This document shows, in pieces, positions 52,992 to 61,100 of a stretch of 64,000 nucleotides of DNA. The DNA is from Denitromonas halophila (GTDB lineage: Bacteria; Pseudomonadota; Gammaproteobacteria; Burkholderiales; Rhodocyclaceae), in assembly GCF_007625155.1 (NCBI RefSeq), contig NZ_VMNK01000017.1, positions 104,899 to 168,898 on the forward strand, read 5' to 3'. Below the pieces are notes generated by a model. The model was not told where the DNA came from. It worked only from the letters and a program-made list of their open reading frames with translations, and searched no databases. Every line of letters starts with the position of its first letter. Position 1 is the stretch's first letter. The translations under genes and the position numbers were made by a program.

Positions 52992-54782
52992 TTATTCGGC
53001 GATTTCGCGCTGGATGCGCCACTGGCCATCGACCCGCGCCCATTCCAGGCGCTTGACGACCACGTCCTGATAGTCGTTGGCGCGATAAGTTTGACGGAAG
53101 ACCGTCGCAGCCACATCCGGGCCCAGCTTCTCGACCCGCAGTTCAGCCACGCCCACCGAGATGTTGCCTTGTTTGGCCAAACGCACCCGGCGCTGCTTCT
53201 CCCAGGCGGCCATCGACTGACCTTCAGCAGGCACAAAGTCTTTGCCATAGAAGGCGCGATACGCATCGTAGTCTTTGGCAGCCCACGCGGCGGCCCACTT
53301 GGCGGTCGCATCGGCCAGATCGCTGGCCACGCTCTCGGCCTTCGGCTCAGGCGCAGGCGCAGCAACGGCGGCCGGCTTGGCTTGACCCAGCAGTTTCAGC
53401 ACGGCGCTGGGCTCGGGCGCTTCGGCCGGGCAGGCAGCGGACGGTGCGACAGCTTCGCGTTCCTTGGCCAGATCGCTCAGTGCAGGCAGGTCTTCACGCG
53501 CCACCTGCAGACTGGGCAGGAGCTTGCCCATGCCGCCCAGCGTGCGGGCCTCGGCCACTTTGTGATCGTAGTCGCCATTCACATAGGCGCGGCGCGCCTG
53601 GAAGTATTCATTTTCGGTATCGAGCAGATCGAGCAGCGTCCGCTGGCCAATATCGAACTGCTTGCGATAGGCCTCGCGCGCCTTGGAGATCGACAGCTGA
53701 TGCTGGTTGAGATACTTGAGCTGCTCGGCGAGGCGCTGCACATCGTTATAGGCAATCGACAAGGTCTGGCGAATGTCACGGCAGGACTTGTCGCGCAGAT
53801 CCTTGGCCTGATTCAGACGCTGCGCGAACTGGCGCACGGTGGCGCGATCGGAGCCGCCCTTGAACAAATTGAAGTTCATTACCAGCTCGACGACGCTGTC
53901 ACCATGCCGACCATCCACGCCATCGGTGTTGTAGTCCACGCTCTGACGAGCACGCAGATCGACGCGCGGCTGGTAGGCGGCCTCTTTGCCCTTGGCCTCT
54001 TCAGTTGCCGCGCGCACGCTTTCGACCGCAGCATGAAACGCCGGATGGCCCTCGTAGGCCAGACGCAGCGCGTCAGCCACCGACGGCGGCAGTTGCTCAG
54101 CCAGACGGCCGATCGGCTGAAGCGTATCGCCCGGCAACTCGCCGACAAGGCGCTGGTAGCGGGAGCTCACATCGTGCAGGTTGGAGGCTTCGGTCAGCAG
54201 ATTGGACTCTGCCAGCGCCAGACGACCACCAGCCTGCTCGAGGTCGACGCGGCGGCCCACGCCGGCGCTGGCGCGCTCTTCAATCTGATCGAACACTTCC
54301 TTGTGGCGCAGGAAGTTCTCTTGCGCCAGTTGCACCAGATCGCGATAGCGCAGCACGTCAGCATAGGCGCGGACGGTTTCGCCTGCCACGGACTCGGAGG
54401 CATCAAGGATTTCAAAATAGCGGGTGAGCTTGGCGTGCCCCAGCCGGGCGACTTCACTCTGCGTGGCAAAGCCGTCATAGACCATCTGGTTCAGCGAGAG
54501 CGTCGCACCGCGCCGGGTGTAATTGCGATCGGCAATCCCTGGGTCGCTCTGGCGCTCGCGGCCAATGCCGGCCGTCAGGTCAACCCGCGGGAAATAACCA
54601 CCGCGTGCCACATCCTGCTCCTCTTCGGCGGCCAGATAGGCATGCCAGCGCGCCTGAACTTCAGGGTTGCTGACCACCGCACGTTGCACGGCTTCGCGGA
54701 GTGATTCGGCGGGCACGGCCTGCAAGGTCAGGGGCAACAAGGCGAGCGCAGCGACGGCAGACAGGTGGGATATTTTTTTCAT
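52992..54782 (-). CDS. TolC-family type I secretion outer-membrane protein with a C-terminal NTF2-like domain
   Basis: The 596-residue protein has a signal peptide (SHLSAVAALALLPLTLQA) and two outer-membrane-efflux repeats (about 25-225 and 235-445), with long helices and the LNQMVYDGFATQSEV and FNLFKGGSDRATVR segments of the TolC/LapE group. After a proline/alanine linker (about 450-486) comes an unusual extra domain of about 110 residues (AAWAAKDYDAYRAFYGKDF ... RVDGQWRIQREIAE) resembling NTF2-like or Cds6-type domains. By position it is the likely outer-membrane pore for the adhesin, but the LapB/LapC partners are not in the window. It is divergent from lapG. Confidence 0.87.
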   Translation of the reverse strand: MKKISHLSAVAALALLPLTLQAVPAESLREAVQRAVVSNPEVQARWHAYLAAEEEQDVARGGYFPRVDLTAGIGRERQSDPGIADRNYTRRGATLSLNQMVYDGFATQSEVARLGHAKLTRYFEILDASESVAGETVRAYADVLRYRDLVQLAQENFLRHKEVFDQIEERASAGVGRRVDLEQAGGRLALAESNLLTEASNLHDVSSRYQRLVGELPGDTLQPIGRLAEQLPPSVADALRLAYEGHPAFHAAVESVRAATEEAKGKEAAYQPRVDLRARQSVDYNTDGVDGRHGDSVVELVMNFNLFKGGSDRATVRQFAQRLNQAKDLRDKSCRDIRQTLSIAYNDVQRLAEQLKYLNQHQLSISKAREAYRKQFDIGQRTLLDLLDTENEYFQARRAYVNGDYDHKVAEARTLGGMGKLLPSLQVAREDLPALSDLAKEREAVAPSAACPAEAPEPSAVLKLLGQAKPAAVAAPAPEPKAESVASDLADATAKWAAAWAAKDYDAYRAFYGKDFVPAEGQSMAAWEKQRRVRLAKQGNISVGVAELRVEKLGPDVAATVFRQTYRANDYQDVVVKRLEWARVDGQWRIQREIAE

Positions 54783-54980
54783 AGTCTTAAAAATGGCGTC
54801 GGCAGTCCGTTAAACAACGGATTGGAGGAAAGCGATAGCGGCCGATGTTAGCCCAACCAATTCATGAGTACCGTAATAAAGTTGTGATTCGGCAGACACT
54901 AATCGTTGAAACTTCGCGTTAATTCACCTTTGTTTTCATTTGCTGCGCCCGACTCCCCGTTATGACAAAGCGCTTCTGAC
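54783..54980. promoter_or_regulatory. Divergent regulatory region between the TolC-like gene and lapG
   Basis: The 198-bp spacer is AT-rich relative to its flanks. It contains a perfect TCCGTT-AAAC-AACGGA inverted repeat (54806-54821) just upstream of the TolC-like start, which could be an operator. No known box (for example FleQ) is obvious. Confidence 0.45.
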
Positions 54981-55688
54981 GTGACCAACCCGGCCGCAGG
55001 CTTCAGCCTTCGCCCGCGGACCCGCAAGCTGGCGCGGGGGCTTTGTCACGCGCTGGCGGGCGTGGCGGTGTGCCTGCTGGCGATCGCAAATCCCGGGCTC
55101 GACAAGGTCGAGCAGACCGCGCGCCAGCGCTATGACGACCAGGTTGTCGGCCGCGTTCAACACTGGCGCGCGTCAATGGCGCAGCTGCAGGACAAGCCCG
55201 AAGCCGAGCAGTTGCGCGAGACCAACGCCTTCTTCAACCGTCAGGTTCAGTTCCTCGACGACATCGTGGTCTGGCAGCAAAAAGACTACTGGGCGACGCC
55301 GCTCGAAACCCTCGCCAAGCGTGCCGGCGACTGCGAAGACTTCGTGATTGCAAAGTATCTGTCACTGCGTCTGCTCGGCGTGCCCGACGAAAAATTGCGT
55401 CTGATCTATGTCCGCGCCAAAATCGGCGGCGAACGCAGTTCGCTGACCCAGGCGCACATGGTGCTGGGCTACTTCGACACGCCGACCAGCGAACCGCTGG
55501 TGCTCGACAACCTGGTCGGCGACATTCAGCCGGCCTCTCGCCGCACCGATCTGTTCCCGGTGTTCAGTTTCAACAGCAGTGGTCTGTGGGTGGCGGGTTC
55601 AAGCAGCGCGGCCGCCCGCCCCTCAGAGCGCCTGTCGCGCTGGCGCGATCTGATCGCCCGCTTGCGCGACGAAGGATTCGAACAATGA
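54981..55688 (+). CDS. lapG: Periplasmic adhesin protease LapG
   Basis: The 235-residue transglutaminase-like cysteine proteinase (BTLCP family) has an N-terminal hydrophobic export segment (about 20-37) and the triad: Cys in AGDCEDFVIAKYL, His in QAHMVLGYF, and Asp in VLDNLVGDI. In Pseudomonas LapG is calcium-dependent and cleaves the N-terminal retention module of the adhesin LapA so that it leaves the surface. GTG 54981 is the start; the nearby ATG at 54962 reads only five codons. lapD lies 28 bases downstream, the usual pairing. Confidence 0.93.
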   Translation: MTNPAAGFSLRPRTRKLARGLCHALAGVAVCLLAIANPGLDKVEQTARQRYDDQVVGRVQHWRASMAQLQDKPEAEQLRETNAFFNRQVQFLDDIVVWQQKDYWATPLETLAKRAGDCEDFVIAKYLSLRLLGVPDEKLRLIYVRAKIGGERSSLTQAHMVLGYFDTPTSEPLVLDNLVGDIQPASRRTDLFPVFSFNSSGLWVAGSSSAAARPSERLSRWRDLIARLRDEGFEQ

Positions 55689-55716
55689 TGTACGCAGCTT
55701 TCACAAGGACCCGGTC

Positions 55717-57663
55717 ATGTCTTTGATCAAACAACTCTGGCTCGCCACTGTGGTGGTGATGCTTACCGCGCTCGGCGTCAGCTTTGTCGTCAGCACCTTG
55801 TCGGCGCGCGACTACCTCCAGCAGGAGTTGCACCGCAAGAACCTCGACAACGCCAACGCGCTGGCGCTGGCCATGACCCAGCTGCCCAAAGATCCGACCA
55901 CGCTGGAGTTGCTGCTGGCGGCGCAGTTCGACAACAGCCACTACGAATTCATCCGACTGGTCGAGCCCGCCAATCAGACCGTGATCATGGAGCGCAGCAT
56001 CGACACCGCGGCCATCGCCAGCGCCGCGCCCGGCTCAGCCGACGCACAAGCGCCCGCATGGTTCCGGGCATTGGTGCCGATTCGCTCGGAACCGGCCAAG
56101 GGCCTGATCAGCGATGGCTGGACACCGTTTGCCACCTTGATACTCAAGAGCGATCCGGCCTTTGCCTACAGCAGCCTGTGGCAGGGCACGCTGCAACTGC
56201 TGACCTGGTTCGTCGCGGGCGCGCTGCTGATCTGCGCGCTGGGCAGTGTGTTGCTGCGCACACTGCTCCGCCCGCTCGATCGCGTGGTTGATCAGGCACG
56301 CGCCATCGGCGAGCGCCGCTTCATCAGCACCGACACGCCCGACACACCGGAGTTTGCCACTGTGGTCACCGCCATGAACACCCTCAGCAACCGCGTGCGC
56401 ACCATGCTCGAAGAGGAATCCGCCCGACTCGAAGGGCTGCGCCAAGCGGTTCAGCACGATGCGGTGAGCGGCTTGCTCAACCGCGAGCACTTCCTGGCCC
56501 AGGTGGCCCACACCCTTGAGAGCGACACCGCACCCCGCCACGGCGCATTGGTGATCGTGCGCCTGACGCACCTCATCCAGCTCAATGAATCACTCGGCCG
56601 GGCGACCACCGACGCGCTGCTGCGCAAGCTTGCCGACAGCCTCAAAGCGATGCTCCCCGACGACGGTGCCTGGCTCATCGGACGCCTCAACGGGACTGAC
56701 TTCGCCATCCTCGCACCGGCGCTCGACACGCCAGACGTGCTCGCCAGCACACTCACCGAGCAGCTCGAACTGGCCGTCAGCAACAGCCTGCCGGACGCTT
56801 ACCGGGCCCTGCCTGTCGGCATCGCGTGCTATCAACGCGGCGACGCGCTGCCGCAACTGCTCGCTCACGCCGACGTCGCGCTCGATCGCTCCGAACTGCT
56901 GCCCGACACGCAGCCGCAGATCGAGCACGTCAATCCGGCGACCCGCCCGGCCACGGATCTGGCCGGCTGGCGTGCGCTGATCGCGCAAGCGCTGGACACC
57001 GGTCGCTTCCACTTGGCGCAGTTCCCGGTCATGAACCGCCACCGCGAGCTCCTTCACATCGAGACCCCGGTGCGCATGCAGCACCCGACCGATGACCTGG
57101 AGCTCACCGCGGGCGACGTCCTGCCCTGGGCCACGCGTTGCGGCCTGCTCTCGCGCATCGACGAAACCGTAGCTGAACAGGCGCTGGCTCTGATCGTCAA
57201 ACAAGGCACCGGGGTGTGCATCAACCTGTCGGCCGAATCCATGTGCCACGCGCCGACCATCAGCCGGATCGCCGAGTTGCTGAGCGCCCAACCTGCGGCA
57301 GCGCAGCAACTGTGGATTGACCTGCCCGAAGGCGCGGCCTTCCGGCACAGCATCGAGTTCCGCGCGCTGTGCCGGCGGCTCAAGCCGCTGGGCTGTCACA
57401 TCGGCCTGGAGCATGTGAGCCAGCAGGTGTGCCGCATCGGCGAGCTGCACGACGTCGGGCTCGACTACCTCAAGATCAGCGCGGCCGTCATCCGCGGCAT
57501 CGATCAGAACCCCGGAAACCAGACCTTCCTGCGCGGCCTGGCGACCATCGCCCACACCATGGGCATGCAGGTCATCGCCGAAGGGGTCACCACGCACACC
57601 GAGGCGGAGCAGCTGGACGCGCTCGGTTTCGACGGGCTCACCGGGCCGGGCATCCGCAACTGA
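55717..57663 (+). CDS. lapD: c-di-GMP receptor LapD
   Basis: The 648-residue inner-membrane protein has a first span (about 7-27), the LapD/MoxY-type periplasmic output domain (about 28-150; WFRALVPIRSEPAKGLISDGW), a second span (about 153-175), a HAMP domain and degenerate GGDEF and EAL domains. The GGDEF loop reads NGTDF and the EAL motif reads ETP, so neither catalysis is expected; the EAL fold should still bind c-di-GMP. Bound LapD traps LapG and keeps the adhesin on the surface. It is co-transcribed with lapG and ends before a strong terminator. Confidence 0.94.
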   Translation: MSLIKQLWLATVVVMLTALGVSFVVSTLSARDYLQQELHRKNLDNANALALAMTQLPKDPTTLELLLAAQFDNSHYEFIRLVEPANQTVIMERSIDTAAIASAAPGSADAQAPAWFRALVPIRSEPAKGLISDGWTPFATLILKSDPAFAYSSLWQGTLQLLTWFVAGALLICALGSVLLRTLLRPLDRVVDQARAIGERRFISTDTPDTPEFATVVTAMNTLSNRVRTMLEEESARLEGLRQAVQHDAVSGLLNREHFLAQVAHTLESDTAPRHGALVIVRLTHLIQLNESLGRATTDALLRKLADSLKAMLPDDGAWLIGRLNGTDFAILAPALDTPDVLASTLTEQLELAVSNSLPDAYRALPVGIACYQRGDALPQLLAHADVALDRSELLPDTQPQIEHVNPATRPATDLAGWRALIAQALDTGRFHLAQFPVMNRHRELLHIETPVRMQHPTDDLELTAGDVLPWATRCGLLSRIDETVAEQALALIVKQGTGVCINLSAESMCHAPTISRIAELLSAQPAAAQQLWIDLPEGAAFRHSIEFRALCRRLKPLGCHIGLEHVSQQVCRIGELHDVGLDYLKISAAVIRGIDQNPGNQTFLRGLATIAHTMGMQVIAEGVTTHTEAEQLDALGFDGLTGPGIRN

Positions 57664-57677
57664 GTACAACCCCCGAA

Positions 57678-57711
57678 AAGAAACACCCCCGCCGCGGCGG
57701 GGGTGTTTCTT
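57678..57711. terminator. Bidirectional terminator after lapD
   Basis: AAGAAACACCCCCGCC-GC-GGCGGGGGTGTTTCTT is a 16-bp perfect stem with flanking A/T runs, between lapD (plus) and the small minus-strand gene that ends at 57733. Confidence 0.92.
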
Positions 57712-57732
57712 TATATAGGCTCGGTCTGTACT

Positions 57733-58053
57733 TCAGACGAAATCATCGCCCCCCAGCAAATCCAGACCACCGCGCGACTGACGCATCGAGCGGCGCTCCA
57801 TGAGCTTGGACTGCGCCGCTTGCGGCAGGTCGGTAAAGCGAATCACGTCGCGACTGATCAGCAGATCAATCACGTCTTCGAGCACCCGCACCAGGCGCAT
57901 GTCCGAATCGGCCAACGGATCTTCGCCCATCAGGGCGCGGGCAAAGCCGGCCACGGCCGGATCGCTCGCATCGGCCAACTCGGGATGCGCTGCATCCTGC
58001 GTCAGACTCGCCGAAACGATGTGCCCTTCTGCATCACGTTTGACAAAAACCAT
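57733..58053 (-). CDS. Small conserved hypothetical protein beside the adhesin
   Basis: The 106-residue soluble protein begins VFVKRDAEGHIV and has a conserved core SDMRLVRVLEDVIDLLISRDVIRFTDLP (shown here in two overlapping pieces: SDMRLVRVLEDVIDLL and SRDVIRFTDLPQAAQ). From memory this family often carries a misleading 'tryptophan synthase beta-like' name; nothing here supports enzymatic function. AAGGAG lies 8 bases before ATG 58053, so the 15-codon extension to 58098 is not used. It follows the adhesin stop by 49 bases and may be co-transcribed with it. Confidence 0.75.
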   Translation of the reverse strand: MVFVKRDAEGHIVSASLTQDAAHPELADASDPAVAGFARALMGEDPLADSDMRLVRVLEDVIDLLISRDVIRFTDLPQAAQSKLMERRSMRQSRGGLDLLGGDDFV

Positions 58054-58102
58054 GGGTGGCTCCTTGGTGGCGGCAGCCCGGCACCCGCCGGGCTGCACCC
58101 TA

Positions 58103-61100
58103 TCAGTCGGTAATCAGCTTGCCCTTCGACAGCAGATCCTGAATGACTTGCTGGTCGGAGCTCAGACCGCCGCTGAACAGGTTGACCCCGTCGAGCGTGA
58201 TGGTGGCATCTTCCTTGCCGGCGCTGTAGCCACCGGTAAAGCCGCCGTTGCTGCTCACATGCACGATGGTATTTCCACCGCTTTGCGAGAAGTGCAGGTA
58301 GTTGAGCAGCGAGCCTGCGTCGTTGCCAAGGTGTTGCTCGCCCTGCAGCAGGTCACGCAGATCCAGCGCGTCGCCCCCAGAGGCCACCGATGCGGTATCG
58401 AAGTCGGTCACACGATCGACTGACGGTGTCCCCGACACGCCGCGAGCCGCCAGCGTCCATTCGAACACATCGGCGCCGAGGCCGCCGGTCAGCACGTCGT
58501 TGCCCTCGCCGCCCGACAACACATCGTTGCCGGCGCCACCGACCAGCGTGTCGCTGCCCGTACCACCGCGCAACACGTCATTGCCATCGCCGCCGTTGAG
58601 CGTGTCATTGCCAGCGCCCCCTTCGAGAATGTCATGGCCCGCGCCACCGTTGACAACGTCGTTGCCGGCGCCAGCGACGATACGATCGTTGCCCGTCGTG
58701 CCCGTCAGGGTGTCATTCGTGTCATCGCCAAAGATGCTGTTGGAAATGATGCGGGTCGTCAGCACGGCACTGCTGGTATCGCCATCCGAATCAGTCAGCG
58801 TGTAGCCGATTTCAACCGGCGCGACTGCCGCGGCAACGCTGGGCTGCACTGACTCGAAGCTGACGCTGGTGATCCGGGCCTCGGCTGCACTGTTAGCCTC
58901 GATCTCGATCCACCCGATATTGCTGTACTCGGACGGCAGCGTCACGACGCCTTCGTTGGTGCTGTAGAAGCGGCCCAGCAAGTTGCCGGCCACATCGAAC
59001 ACACTGTAGGTCAGCGCGCGCACCGTGCCGCTCGTCGAGCCCAGGTTACTGGCACTGGTTGCCACCACAAAGCTCACATCCTGAACACCTTGCGTATGGA
59101 TGCCCTGATTGAAGCGCACCACCAAGGTCTCAAGGTTGTCGAGACGGCTACTGGAACCGCCGCCACTGACACCAACACCGTCGTTGGAAGTCCCGCTCGC
59201 GTTGTTGTAGCTCAGCGTTTGTGCAGCGCCCGTGCGGCTCACTCCCGACAACAACACACCGTTGGCCGTGGCATTGCTCGACGTGTTGAACCAGGTCGTC
59301 ACCGGTGCGCTGGTCGGCGTCACGGGCACATCAACCGTCGGCGGCGTGTAATCGTAGAAGCCGGTCTTGCTGAACACCAGAGACGAACCGCCACTGGTCG
59401 CGGTCCAGCTCAGCTGACCGTTGTTGACCGTCCAGGTGAAGCCTGCCCCGCTGCCGGAGGCGTTGGTGGTCAGGTCGTAGGTCACGCCCTTGAAGGTTAC
59501 GGAGGTAACTTCCGCACCATCGACGGCCTTGTCCACCCCGCCGCCCCCGGCCGAGAAGCTGGCCACTTGCTGCCCTTGCGGCAAACCACCGTCAGTGCCA
59601 AGCCCGGAGATCACGTTGCCTTCGAAATGCGTCTGGTTGGCCAGCAGCGTGTCGGAGTCCGGCCGCGCAATCGGCTGACCGTCGACGACTTCAACGCGCA
59701 ACAACGTCGATGGCGAAACATCGCCGTCGTTGTCGCGCGCCACGAAGCGCAGCTCAAAGCTGTCGCCTTCTGTTGCCGAGCCATTGGTAAAGAAAGTGTA
59801 GTCGCCCGTCTTGAAGTTGAAGGTCAGCGTCCCCAAGTCAAAACCCTGGCCGGTCGACAAGGTCACCAGGTCGCCCGCCACCGGGTAACCCGTCAAGAAG
59901 CTGCTGTTCTGCGAGACCTGGTTCGACACCGCGTTGTAGGTAAAGGTGACCAGCTGGTCCGGCGTGCCGTCATTGTTGCTGTCGAGCATGATCTCGATGG
60001 TCTGCACGTAGCCGCCGTCGGCACCCAGCACGTTGCCCACGTTGGCGTTACTCACCACGTTGCCGCCGTAAGCGGTCGGCACGGTGGACAACAGCGCGGA
60101 GTCCAGATCGTTGAGGTCGGGCACGATGATCGCGGGGTCGACCACGCCGTCGCCATCGGCGTCGACGTTGTGGATCGAGTTCAGCGGGCCGGTGTTGGCG
60201 ATGCCGGTACCGATACCGACCGCATAGGCATCCACCGAGTTGTTGGCAATCCAGGTGGTATAGCCCGACGCACCGGCCGGATCGGTGAGGTTGCCCACGG
60301 AGGGCTCGCCATCCGAGATGAAGTACAGCGTGTTCTTCAGGCTCGGGTCGATGGTGCCAAAGGCGGTTTGCACGGCACCCAGCGCGCTTTCGTAGTTGGT
60401 ACCGCCGGAGCCATCCAGGCCATCAATTGCCGCCAGCGTCGCGTTCTTGTCAGTCAGCGGCGCACCCGGGTTGACGATGGTCGCCGAGCTATCAAAGGTA
60501 ATCAGCGTTACCGAGACGCTCTGCGCCTGGTTGTAGTACTCCGCCACCAGTTCCTTCATGGCGTCCTTGGCCATCTGCAGACGGGTGGTGATGGTGATGG
60601 TTCCGTCAGGATTGATCTGGCGAACTTCACCGGCAGCCGACGCAATGTCCATCGAACCGGACACGTCGAGCACCAGCACCAGGTTGTAGCTGGGCACCTG
60701 GTCTTCGGACACCTGTACCGTACGGTCGAAGGACAGCGGCGCATCGTCAATCACGTTGATGCGCAGCGCGGCCGAGGTGGCGTTGGAGGTGTAGTTGAAC
60801 ACCTCGGTCACGCTCAGGTCATTGGCCGGCGCACTGTTGTCGGCGCGGTCGAGCAAGGTGTAGGTGTAGTCACCCGCATTTGCTCCCGCCGTATCGACGA
60901 TCAGATTGCCGATCGCCGTATCGATGGAAATATAGCCAGCGCGCGAGTCCATATCGCCCGCACCGCCATCCGTCACACCACCAATACTGAACAGCGTCGT
61001 GCCGCCGCCGTCGTTGGCAAACAGGTTGCCCGACACGATGGTGGCACCGCCGCCCGAGCCCGCCGCCAAACCACTTTCATACACGGTCGCCAGATCATCG

